From Actinophytocola sp035995025 (lineage in GTDB: Bacteria; Actinomycetota; Actinomycetes; Mycobacteriales; Pseudonocardiaceae): a stretch of DNA of 64,000 bases. The stretch's first letter is position 1, and every line of letters begins with the position of its first letter. Of the stretch, positions 32,065 to 39,973 are shown in pieces. Made by a program: the position numbers and the translations under genes. Where the stretch lies: positions 1 to 64,000 of the forward strand of contig DASYKY010000021.1 in assembly GCA_035995025.1 (NCBI GenBank). The letters run 5' to 3'. The notes beneath the pieces were generated by a model. That model had not been told where the DNA came from and ran no database searches. It saw nothing but the letters and a program-made list of their open reading frames with translations.

Positions 32065-34143
32065 ATGGTGCGGCGCAACGTCATTCGGTTGGCCGGTGCG
32101 TGCGTGCTGGGTGGGGTCCTCATGGCCGCGCTCCTGTCGCCGGTCGTGCTGAGCGGCGGTGTCGCCGCAGCACGGCTGGCGGCGTCGGCGGCCCAGATCT
32201 CGCCGGCCACGATCGCCGGCGACGTCCCCCTCGTCACCACCGTCACCGACCGTCGCGGCAGGCCGATCGCCACGGTCTTCGACCAGTACCGGCTGCCGGT
32301 CACCGCCGCGCGGATCGCGCCGGTGATGAAGGCGGCCGTCGTGTCCGTCGAGGACCGGCGGTTCTACGCCGAGCACGGCGTCGACCCCGCCGCGGTCGTG
32401 CGTGCCCTGGTGCACGACGCCGCGGGCGGCTCGACCCAGGGCGGCTCGACCATCACCCAGCAGTTCGTCAAGAACTACCTGATCAACGTCGTGGACCGGA
32501 ACGACCCGGCCAGGCAGGAAGCGGATCGCGCGGACTCGCTGACCCGCAAGGTCCGCGAGGCCCGCTCCGCGATCCAGCTCGACGAGTCCCTGAGCAAGGA
32601 CGACGTGCTCGCCGGCTACCTCAACGTCGTCGAGTTCACCGGCCGCATCTACGGCGTCGAGGCCGCCGCGCACGCCTACTTCGCCACCAGCGCGGACAAG
32701 CTCACGCTGCCGCAGGCCGCGCTGCTGGCCGGCATGGTCAACAACCCGACGCTGTTCGACCCGTACGCGCACCCGCAGGCCGCGATCACCCGCCGCAACA
32801 TGGTTCTCGACGCGATGGTGTCCACGAGGTCCATCGACGCGCGGACCGCGGCGGCCGCGAAGAAGACCGTGCTGGGCGTGCTGCCGAACGGGCCCGCGGT
32901 GCCGTCCAGCACGTGCGCCGGGGCCGTCCCGAACGCCGGGTTCCTGTGCCAGTACGCCCTGACCTACCTGAGCCACGCCGGCCTGTCCGCCGGGACGATC
33001 GACAGCGGCGGCTACACGATCCGCACCACGCTCGACCCCAGGGTGAGCGCAGCCGCGAAGCGCGCCGTCGACGCGAACGTGCCGACCACGCAGTACGGGG
33101 TGGCGAACACGATGGCGATCATCGCGCCGGGCACCGCCTCGCACGAGGTGCTCGCCATGGTCGCCAACCGCAACCTGGGCACGAACATCGACGCGGGCCA
33201 GACCACCCGCAACATCGTCGCCGACGTCAGCGACCCGTTCGGCGCGGGCTCGGTGTTCAAGATCTTCACCTCGGCCGCCGCGCTGACCGCGCACCAGGCG
33301 GGCCTGCACAGCGCGCTGCCCAACCCGGGCAGCGCCTGCTTCCCCGTGCCGGGCAGCTCCACCTGCTACCCGGTCCAGAACGACGGGCACTACCCGGACC
33401 CGATCTCGCTCGCCGACGGCCTGGCCACGTCGCCGAACACCGCGTTCGTCGGGCTCGAGACGAAGGTCGGCATGCCGGCCGTGCTGCGGATGGCGAACCG
33501 GCTCGGCCTGCGGAACACCTTGCACAGCAACGACGCAGGCGACCCGCCCGCCCCCCGGTCCGCGGACTCGCAGCGCAACGAGCCGCAGTCGGCGTACTTT
33601 CGCGACAAGCCGTCGTTCACCCTCGGCGACAGCCCGGTCAGCCCGCTGGAGCTGGCGAACGTGTCGGCCACGCTGATGAGCGGCGGCACCTGGTGCCCGC
33701 CGGACCCGGTCCTGTCGGTCACCGACCGGTTCGGCAACCCGGTGCGGCTGCCGGCCCACGCCTGCGAGCAGGCCGTGCCGCACGGGGTGGCGGACACGCT
33801 GCTGTCCGGGCTGAGCCAGGACACGGTCATGGGCACGACCGCGGCGTCCGCGCGGGCGGCCGGCTGGACCCGCCCCGGCATCGGCAAGACCGGCACCACG
33901 CAGACCAGCGAGTCGGTGGCGTTCGTCGGCGGCGTCGACCGGTACGCGGTGTCGTCGCTGGTCTTCGCGGACGGCCCGGAGCCGGGCGAGCTGTGCCCCG
34001 GCCCGCCGGTGTACCTGGGCGACTGCGGCAACGGCGCGTTCGGCGGCACGGCCGCGGCCCCGCCGTACTTCCAGGCGATGAACCAGATCCTCGCGGGGCG
34101 GCCCGACGTACCGCTCCCGCAGCCGGACCCCGGCTACCTCTAG
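32065..34143 (+). CDS. Bifunctional class A penicillin-binding protein
   Basis: 692 aa cell-wall synthase with an N-terminal membrane anchor (about 8-40). Glycosyltransferase 51 domain: E96 in SVEDRRFYAEHGVDP and GGSTITQQFVKNYL. Transpeptidase domain: active S396 in GAGSVFK (SxxK, with K399), SPN in LATSPNTAFVG, and K608-T-G in GIGKTGTT. It polymerises and cross-links peptidoglycan outside the membrane. Six or more Cys in the extracellular part could form disulphides. GGGAGGGG lies before ATG 32065. It converges on the CBM2 kinase, a plausible regulator of wall synthesis (inference). Confidence 0.93.
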   Translation: MVRRNVIRLAGACVLGGVLMAALLSPVVLSGGVAAARLAASAAQISPATIAGDVPLVTTVTDRRGRPIATVFDQYRLPVTAARIAPVMKAAVVSVEDRRFYAEHGVDPAAVVRALVHDAAGGSTQGGSTITQQFVKNYLINVVDRNDPARQEADRADSLTRKVREARSAIQLDESLSKDDVLAGYLNVVEFTGRIYGVEAAAHAYFATSADKLTLPQAALLAGMVNNPTLFDPYAHPQAAITRRNMVLDAMVSTRSIDARTAAAAKKTVLGVLPNGPAVPSSTCAGAVPNAGFLCQYALTYLSHAGLSAGTIDSGGYTIRTTLDPRVSAAAKRAVDANVPTTQYGVANTMAIIAPGTASHEVLAMVANRNLGTNIDAGQTTRNIVADVSDPFGAGSVFKIFTSAAALTAHQAGLHSALPNPGSACFPVPGSSTCYPVQNDGHYPDPISLADGLATSPNTAFVGLETKVGMPAVLRMANRLGLRNTLHSNDAGDPPAPRSADSQRNEPQSAYFRDKPSFTLGDSPVSPLELANVSATLMSGGTWCPPDPVLSVTDRFGNPVRLPAHACEQAVPHGVADTLLSGLSQDTVMGTTAASARAAGWTRPGIGKTGTTQTSESVAFVGGVDRYAVSSLVFADGPEPGELCPGPPVYLGDCGNGAFGGTAAAPPYFQAMNQILAGRPDVPLPQPDPGYL

Positions 34144-34151
34144 CCGCCGCC

Positions 34152-35489
34152 CTAGTCGCCCGCACAGTCCAGCGGCGGCCGGTCGCGGACCTCGTTGGTG
34201 GTGTCGACCGTCAGGCCGAACGTGGTCGTACCGCCGGCCGGGATCGACACGTTCCAGCCGGCGTTCGCGACCGTGATCGCGCGGCCGTCCTCGGACGGCA
34301 CGCCGTTCCACAGGTTGTTGAGCCGGTGGCCCTCCGGCATCGTCCAGTGGACCGTCCACCCGGTGACCTGCTCCGGGCCGTCGTTGCGGACCGTGACCTC
34401 CGCCTGGTAGCCGTTGGGCCACGAGTTGGTGACCTCGAAGCTGGCCACGCAGTCCGGCTTCGGTGGGGCCGAGGTCGTGCTGGTCGCGGGTGGCCCGGCT
34501 CCGGTCGTCCCGGTCGCGCCGGTGGAGGACTGGTCGCCGAGCAGCAGGCCCAGCGCGATCCCGGCGGCCACCAGCCCGGCCGCCGCCACGCCGGCCACCA
34601 CCGTCCGGCGCGACACCCGGCGCGGCGGCAGCACCATCGTCGCAGTGCTCGGCCGGTACTCGGGCAGCCGCTCGCCCCTGGCCGCCGCCGACAGCGCGTC
34701 GTGCACGCCGCGCATCGACGGGCGCTGCGCCGGGTCGCGGCGCAGCAACCACATCACCAGCCCGGCCAGCGGCCCGGCCCGCCGCGGCGGCGCGACCTCG
34801 CCCGCCGCCACCTTGTGCAGCATCGCGATCGCGTTCTCGTCCACCCCGAACGGCGGCGTGCCCTCCAGCGCGTTGTACAGCGTGGCGCCGAGGGAGAACA
34901 CGTCCGAGCCGGCGTCCGCGTCCTGGCCCAGTGCGACCTCCGGCGCGAGGAAGGCGGGCGTGCCGGCCACGAACCCGGTCGCCGTCACCGTCGCGTCGCC
35001 CGCCGCGCGGGACACCCCGAAGTCGGTGATCTTGGCCGTGCCGTCCGTCGTCAGCAACACGTTGTCCGGCTTGACGTCCCGGTGCACGACGCCCGCGGCG
35101 TGCGCCTCCGCCAGCGCGGCGGCCACCTGCACGCCGATCGTCGCGACCTCGTCCGGCGGCAGCGTGCCGCGCTCGGCGATCACCGCGCCCAGGCTCTGCG
35201 ACGGCAGGTACTCCATGACCAGGCACGGCCGGCCGTCGTGCTCGACGACGTCGTAGACGGCGATCGCGTTGGGGTGCTCGAGCCGGCCGGCGATGCGGCC
35301 CTCGCGCATGGCGCGGGCGGTGGCCTCGGCGGCGAGCTCGGCCTCCGCGGACGCGTCGAGGAGCAGCTCCTTGACCGCCACCACGCGGTCGAGCCGCTCG
35401 TCGCGCGCACGCCAGACGATGCCCATCGCGCCGCGCCCGACCAGCGACAGGATGCGGTACCGCCCGGCGAGCAGGTCACCCGGTTCCAT
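34152..35489 (-). CDS. Membrane Ser/Thr protein kinase with extracellular CBM2 domain
   Basis: 445 aa. Kinase domain about 11-270: glycine loop LVGRGAMGIVW, K40 in VAVKELLL, VVHRDVKPDNVLL, ITDFGVSRA and GTPAFLAPE. A membrane helix (about 300-322) and a Thr/Pro-rich linker lead to about 100 residues that read as a family 2 carbohydrate-binding module: NSWPNGYQAEVTVRNDG, VTGWTVHWTMPEGH, LNNLWNG and GWNVSIPAGGTTTFGL, bounded by two Cys. CBM2 normally occurs on secreted cellulases and chitinases. As a kinase sensor it could bind wall glycan or an external polysaccharide. ATG 35489. Converges with the PBP gene. Confidence 0.9.
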   Translation of the reverse strand: MEPGDLLAGRYRILSLVGRGAMGIVWRARDERLDRVVAVKELLLDASAEAELAAEATARAMREGRIAGRLEHPNAIAVYDVVEHDGRPCLVMEYLPSQSLGAVIAERGTLPPDEVATIGVQVAAALAEAHAAGVVHRDVKPDNVLLTTDGTAKITDFGVSRAAGDATVTATGFVAGTPAFLAPEVALGQDADAGSDVFSLGATLYNALEGTPPFGVDENAIAMLHKVAAGEVAPPRRAGPLAGLVMWLLRRDPAQRPSMRGVHDALSAAARGERLPEYRPSTATMVLPPRRVSRRTVVAGVAAAGLVAAGIALGLLLGDQSSTGATGTTGAGPPATSTTSAPPKPDCVASFEVTNSWPNGYQAEVTVRNDGPEQVTGWTVHWTMPEGHRLNNLWNGVPSEDGRAITVANAGWNVSIPAGGTTTFGLTVDTTNEVRDRPPLDCAGD

Positions 35490-35520
35490 CGCCGACAACG
35501 CTAGCGCGCGGCGGGCTCCC

Positions 35521-36033
35521 TCACGCGACGATCCGCTCGACCCGCGGCTTCGCGACGCGCAGGTAGTCCTCCGTGGCCAGCGCCATCGACCGGTCCAGCC
35601 GGGCCGCGTTGAAGTACAGCTCCTCGTGCTCGAGCAGCGACGGGTCGACGATCAGTTCGAGCTGCGGGTGGTAGCTGACCGGCAGCACGGTGCCGCTGAC
35701 GCTGCCGGCGAGCTCCTCGGCCTTCGCGGTCGACGCGAACCCGACGTACGTGCCGCCGAGCAGTTCCTTGACCGCGGCGAGGTCCAGCCGCGCGTCACCG
35801 GGCACCACGGCGAGCACGTAGCGCGACTGCTTCTTGCCGACCTTCACCAGCACCACCAGGCACTTGGCGGCCTGGGCGAGCACGTTGCCGCGCAGCGCGC
35901 TGACCAGCTCGGTGCGCCCCTCCGGCTCGTGGTCGACGAGCCGGTACCGCGCCCCGGCGGCGTCCAGCTCACCGACCAGCCGCTCGTACATGCCACCGGC
36001 GGCCGCGGGCTCCCCGGTGCTCACCTCAGCCAC
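35521..36033 (-). CDS. YbaK/EbsC-family aminoacyl-tRNA deacylase
   Basis: 170 aa. The YbaK/ProX fold is shown by RYRLVDHEPEGRTELVSALR, AAKCLVVLVKVGKKQ with the conserved K, VGFASTAKAEELAG and SGTVLPVSYHPQLELIVDPS. Such proteins hydrolyse mischarged tRNA (for example Cys- or Ala-tRNA-Pro) in the cytoplasm. GTG 36033 overlaps the stop of the upstream VOC gene by 8 bp; a GTG a few codons downstream is possible. Confidence 0.88.
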   Translation of the reverse strand: MAEVSTGEPAAAGGMYERLVGELDAAGARYRLVDHEPEGRTELVSALRGNVLAQAAKCLVVLVKVGKKQSRYVLAVVPGDARLDLAAVKELLGGTYVGFASTAKAEELAGSVSGTVLPVSYHPQLELIVDPSLLEHEELYFNAARLDRSMALATEDYLRVAKPRVERIVA

Positions 36034-36415
36034 CCGTCGTCGACTGGAACAGCTCCACCGGGTTGCCGGACGGGTCCTCCAGGAGGACCTGCTTGCCGCC
36101 CACCCCGGTGACGATGTCGTTGCGGAAGTGGACGCCCGCGCCGCGCAGCCGGGTCACCTCCGCCTCGATGTCGGTGACGTCGAGGGAGATGCGGTTCCAG
36201 CCGCCCGGCTCGGGGACGCGGCCGTCCGGCATCGACTGCCCGCCGCCGCCCAGGTTGCCCGGGGCCGACAGCGCCAGCCGCAGCGCGCCGCGGGCGAGCA
36301 TCGCGAACGTCGGCGCCGGGTGCATGACCTCCGCGAAGCCCAGCCGGTTCGTGTAGAACTCCAGCGCCGCGTCGACGTCGTCGACGATGTAGCGCACCAG
36401 GACCGTGTCGCTCAC
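36026..36415 (-). CDS. VOC-family (glyoxalase/dioxygenase-like) protein
   Basis: 129 aa with the beta-alpha-beta-beta-beta repeat of the vicinal oxygen chelate fold: VRYIVDDVDAALEFYTNRLG, RISLDVTDIEAEVTRLRGAG and QVLLEDPSGNPVELFQ. The final Glu in NPVELF is a usual metal ligand. The opening strand lacks His, so the metal site may be incomplete; it may bind a ligand instead of catalysing. GTG 36415 overlaps the methyltransferase stop (GTGA). Confidence 0.87.
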   Translation of the reverse strand: MSDTVLVRYIVDDVDAALEFYTNRLGFAEVMHPAPTFAMLARGALRLALSAPGNLGGGGQSMPDGRVPEPGGWNRISLDVTDIEAEVTRLRGAGVHFRNDIVTGVGGKQVLLEDPSGNPVELFQSTTGG

Positions 36416-37260
36416 GGCTTCATCCCGACCGCCCCCACGATGCATCGCGCCGCCTTGCTCAGCGACTGCAGGCGCGGGCCGTCCGGCCACCACTCGTCGC
36501 ACGGGGCCAGGCCCGGGTCGGCCAGGGCGTTCGGCTTGATCAGCTCGAGGCCCTCGAGCATGGGCGTGATCTCCGCGCTGGTGCGGAACCGGCCGGCGCC
36601 CATCGGGCCGTTCACCAGGATGTTCTCGATGCGCTTGGCGATCTCGGTCAGCTCCGGCACCTCGGGGTCGAAGAAGTGCGAGAACACGACATAGCTGCCC
36701 GGCGCGAGGGCATCGACGTACTGCCTCATCACCGCCGCCCCGCTGTCGCCCTCCAGGTGGTGCAGAGTGCCCACCTGCAGCAGCACCATCGGCCGCTCGA
36801 AGTCCAGGTTGCGCCGCACGACCTCGTTCTCCAGCACCGCGGACGGGGTGAAGATGTCCGCCGCCACCATGTGCACGTTGTCGTTGCTCTCCAGCAGAGC
36901 CCGGCCGTGCGCGAGGACCACCGGGTCGTTGTCGACGTACACGACGCGGGCCTCGTCGTTGGTGCGCTGCACGATCTCGTGCGTGTTCTCCGCGGTCGGC
37001 AGGCCCGACCCGCAGTCGAGGTACTGGTCGATCCCGGCCTGCACGGCGAGGAACCGGCACGCCCGGTTGAGGAACCCGCGGTTGCCCCGGGCGATGTCCA
37101 CCGCCTCCGGCACGACCGCGCTGATCTTGTTCATCACCTGCCGGTCGACCTCGTAGACGTCCTTGCCGCCAAGGAACCCGCCGTACACGCGGGCGATGCT
37201 CGGGCGGTTCGGGTCGACGCCGACGGGGATCTGGCTCGGCGACTTCGTCGGGGAGTTCAT
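36412..37260 (-). CDS. SAM-dependent methyltransferase, DUF574/Methyltransf_19 family
   Basis: 282 aa. The family signature is VDPNRPSIARVYGGFLGGKD at the N-terminus, followed by YLDCGSGLPTAENTHEI (SAM site), VVYVDNDPVVLAHG and WWPDGP near the end. These proteins are abundant in actinomycetes and their acceptors are unknown. ATG 37260. Heads a coupled run with VOC and YbaK. Confidence 0.92.
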   Translation of the reverse strand: MNSPTKSPSQIPVGVDPNRPSIARVYGGFLGGKDVYEVDRQVMNKISAVVPEAVDIARGNRGFLNRACRFLAVQAGIDQYLDCGSGLPTAENTHEIVQRTNDEARVVYVDNDPVVLAHGRALLESNDNVHMVAADIFTPSAVLENEVVRRNLDFERPMVLLQVGTLHHLEGDSGAAVMRQYVDALAPGSYVVFSHFFDPEVPELTEIAKRIENILVNGPMGAGRFRTSAEITPMLEGLELIKPNALADPGLAPCDEWWPDGPRLQSLSKAARCIVGAVGMKP

Positions 37261-37294
37261 GCACTCACCGTAGCGCCATGCCCGCGGCGCGGAC

Positions 37295-38125
37295 CTATGT
37301 CCATACCGACCGCACTCGATCGATGACCGAGGCGGACTGGGCGAGCCCGGCGCGGGCCGCGGCGGGCCGCTGGACGGGGTCGAGAACGTTGCGCCCGAAC
37401 GACTTCCGCGCCGCGTCGTCGGGGACCACCAGCTCCACGCGGGCGCTCGTGCGCAGCTTCGCCACCTCCGTGAACGCGCTCGCGCCCATGCCGCGGGGCA
37501 GCGGCGCGACGACCACGATCCGGTCGTAGCCGGCGGCCAGGTCGGCGTTCGCGCCGGAGCGGACGCCGCCGTCCATGTAGCGGCGGCCGTCGATGGTGAC
37601 GGGCGGCCAGACGCCGGGCACCGCGCAGCTCGCGGCGACGGCCACCACCAGCGGCACGCCGCTGTCGCGGTCGAACGCGCGGAACTCGCCGGTCTCGACG
37701 TCCACCGCGGTGATCCGCAGCGGCGTGTCCGGCCACTCCCGCACCGGCAGCCGGGACTCGATCACCGCGATCCGCAGCGCCTCGTCCACGGCGGCGGCGC
37801 GCACGGCGAGCCGGCCGATCCGCACCCGCCGCTTGATCGGCGCGGGTGGGCCGGCCACCAGTGCCAGGCCGTAGCGCAGCAGCAGACCCTTGCCCATCGC
37901 GGCGCCGATCTCGCCGTCCGGCGGGGTGAGCTGTTCCTGGTAGCGCTCCTCGGGATCCAGCCCCGTGGCGACCTGGGTGCCGACGACCGAACCGGCAGAC
38001 GTGCCGACGACGAGGTCGGTGCCGGTCAGGTCCACCCCGGTGGCCTTGAGCCCGGCGAGGATCCCCCACTCCCAGGCGATTCCGGTGATTCCGCCGCCAC
38101 CGAGGACGAGTGCGCGCTTGGTCAT
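37295..38125 (-). CDS. Patatin-like phospholipase
   Basis: 276 aa. The oxyanion glycine run is VLGGGGITGIAWEWG, the nucleophile Ser is in VVGTSAGSVVG (GxSxG) and the catalytic Asp is in YMDGGVRSGANADLA (DGG). Cleaves acyl chains from lipids; no signal peptide, so intracellular or delivered otherwise. ATG 38125 preferred; in-frame GTG at 38131. Lies just downstream of a TetR gene on the same strand. Confidence 0.9.
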   Translation of the reverse strand: MTKRALVLGGGGITGIAWEWGILAGLKATGVDLTGTDLVVGTSAGSVVGTQVATGLDPEERYQEQLTPPDGEIGAAMGKGLLLRYGLALVAGPPAPIKRRVRIGRLAVRAAAVDEALRIAVIESRLPVREWPDTPLRITAVDVETGEFRAFDRDSGVPLVVAVAASCAVPGVWPPVTIDGRRYMDGGVRSGANADLAAGYDRIVVVAPLPRGMGASAFTEVAKLRTSARVELVVPDDAARKSFGRNVLDPVQRPAAARAGLAQSASVIDRVRSVWT

Positions 38126-38143
38126 GCGCACATCATGGCCCCG

Positions 38144-38893
38144 TCAGCCGCGGGTGAGCAGGTCGAGCGCGGCGCGCCCCGGCTGGCCGGTGAGGTCCCA
38201 GTCGACCGCACCGAGCAGGAACGCGATGATCGCGTCGGCGAGGATGCTCGCGCCCTTCCACCGGTGGCCCGCCGCCTCGCCGGGGTGCGTGCGGTGGCGC
38301 AGCACGAAACCGTCCAGCATCGCCTGCAGCACCGTCGACATCCTCCGCGGAGTCCACTCCGGACGCATCACGAGGTCCAGGCCGTGCGCGAGGCGGCGGT
38401 AGATGCCGAGCCAGACGCTGGTGGCCGCCCGCGACGCCGGCGGCAGCGCGCCCGCCAGCTGCGGGTGGCGGGGGAGCAGCGGGCCCAGATGGAGAATGAG
38501 AAAGCTCCGCGGGTGGCGTACGAGGTCGGCGAGAAGTTCGTCGGCGGCATTGATGACCACCCGGGAAAGCGGCGACGCGGGTTCCAGAACCGGCGTTTCG
38601 GATTCCCGCAGCAGCGCGTAGACGACCGCGTCGGGCAGGAATTCCGTGCGCGTCGGCCAGCGGCTGAAGAATGCCCGGCGGCCCGCGCCCTGTCCCCACG
38701 ACGGCGCCAGCCGGATCACGTCCTCGACGCGCAGCCAGTCCAGTGCGGCCGGGAAGGTGATGTGCCGCAAGCGTTTCATCTGTTCGTCGTCGTCGGGCTC
38801 GACCCGCAGGTACGCGTCGATGAGGTCGGCGGCCACGGCGAGAAACTGCACGGCCGTGGCATCGTGACGCGACGGAATTGTTCGCAAACCCAC
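38144..38893 (-). CDS. TetR-like transcriptional regulator
   Basis: About 249 aa. The N-terminus fits a degenerate TetR helix-turn-helix: FLAVAADLIDAYL, then TFPAALDWLRVEDVIRLA and RRAFFSRWPTRTEFL in place of the usual recognition helix. The GTG at 38893 is chosen because GGAGG lies 10 bp upstream; the ATG at 38902 is only a base or two from that Shine-Dalgarno. It ends 18 bp before the patatin gene, which it may regulate. GC is noticeably lower around 38480-38960. Confidence 0.72.
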   Translation of the reverse strand: MGLRTIPSRHDATAVQFLAVAADLIDAYLRVEPDDDEQMKRLRHITFPAALDWLRVEDVIRLAPSWGQGAGRRAFFSRWPTRTEFLPDAVVYALLRESETPVLEPASPLSRVVINAADELLADLVRHPRSFLILHLGPLLPRHPQLAGALPPASRAATSVWLGIYRRLAHGLDLVMRPEWTPRRMSTVLQAMLDGFVLRHRTHPGEAAGHRWKGASILADAIIAFLLGAVDWDLTGQPGRAALDLLTRG

Positions 38894-39072
38894 TGGTTGC
38901 ATTCCTCCATGCGGTGCAGGCCCCGGACAAAGTGTGGCCTTGCCGGAGATCAACCACAGCCCCGCATCCGAGTGAACGCCGCCGCCGGAATCCGCCGCCG
39001 GACTAACGCTGTGTAAGCGCTTCGTTTATCTCCCGGATCTCACGAAACGCCACCCGTACGCGTCTACCTGGT

Positions 39073-39612
39073 ATGGAGAGCACCTCGCACACCGTCATCG
39101 ACTCGCCCGTCGGCCCGCTGACGCTGGCCGGCCGCGGCGGCGTACTCACCGGCGTGTACTTCCGGCACCACTGGTACCGCCCCGACGCGGCCACGTTCGG
39201 CCCGCGCGACGACGGCGCGTTCGCCGAGGCGGCCCGCCGGCTCGCCGGGTACTTCGCCGGCCGCCGGACCACGTTCGACCTGCCCGTGCACGCCGACGGC
39301 GACGACTTCCAGCACGCCGTCTGGCGGCGGATCACGGCCGTCCCGTACGGCGCGACCACCACCTACGGCGACATCGCCCGGGACCTTGGCGATCCGTCGC
39401 TCGCGCGGGACGTGGGCGCGGCGGTCGGGCGCAACCCGCTCAGCATCGTGGTTCCGTGCCACCGGGTCGTCGGCAAGGGCGGCAAGCTCACCGGGTACGC
39501 CGGCGGCCTGCGGCGCAAGCAGTTCCTCCTCGACCTCGAACGCGAGTCCTCTTTGGACGGTGCACTGACGCTCCCGCTCGAGCTCGCTCACTCTGACGGG
39601 CAGGTCCGGTGA
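39073..39612 (+). CDS. ogt: Methylated-DNA--protein-cysteine methyltransferase
   Basis: 179 aa suicide DNA-repair protein. Acceptor C129 lies in SIVVPCHRVVGKGG (PCHRV). The helix-turn-helix Arg finger region is GDPSLARDVGAAVGRNP, preceded by VPYGATTTYGDIARDLG. It removes O6-alkyl groups from guanine. ATG 39073. The last 20 residues extend beyond the usual end. No Ada regulator is nearby. Confidence 0.95.
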   Translation: MESTSHTVIDSPVGPLTLAGRGGVLTGVYFRHHWYRPDAATFGPRDDGAFAEAARRLAGYFAGRRTTFDLPVHADGDDFQHAVWRRITAVPYGATTTYGDIARDLGDPSLARDVGAAVGRNPLSIVVPCHRVVGKGGKLTGYAGGLRRKQFLLDLERESSLDGALTLPLELAHSDGQVR

Positions 39613-39693
39613 CGCTTCCGGTACGCTCGTTCACTTTCCGTTTACCCCGATGTGGTTGGGTGGACCGAGTCCGTTCGGCCTTCCGATGCGGAA

Positions 39694-39909
39694 ATGGTGA
39701 CCGCGATGACGACAACGCTGGACAGCTTGGCCCGCGGGGAAGTGGACAAGCAGCTTTACGCGCTGAAGAGCAGGCTCGCCGCCGAGTACGGCGACAACCG
39801 TGCCTACCAGCTCGTCGACGAGGAGCACGGGAGATTCGCGGGGGCCCGCGTCCGGACGTTCCTGCCGATCCTGATCGAGCGGTCGGTGCGCGCGCGGCTG
39901 CGCAGGTAA
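39694..39909 (+). CDS. Small three-helix-bundle-type protein
   Basis: 71 aa (or 67 from ATG 39706). Helical and charged: LDSLARGEVDKQLYALKSRL, then GDNRAYQLVDEEHGRFAGAR and RTFLPILIERSVRARLR. It resembles the small three-helix dimerisation domain proteins widespread in actinobacteria, whose role is unknown. Codon use supports a real gene. Confidence 0.68.
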   Translation: MVTAMTTTLDSLARGEVDKQLYALKSRLAAEYGDNRAYQLVDEEHGRFAGARVRTFLPILIERSVRARLRR

Positions 39910-39973
39910 GTGGACGTTTGACCGCCGGTTGTGGCACGGTGGAACCGGTCTGTCGACCGGAGGGGAACCACAC

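Noticed and set aside
31654..35226. An open frame of about 1190 codons on the minus strand opposite the penicillin-binding protein.
   Set aside because: It is a GC-rich shadow frame: low-complexity Arg/Gly/Ala/His translation, no recognisable domain, and it overlaps the PBP and the CBM2 kinase, both with full catalytic motifs.
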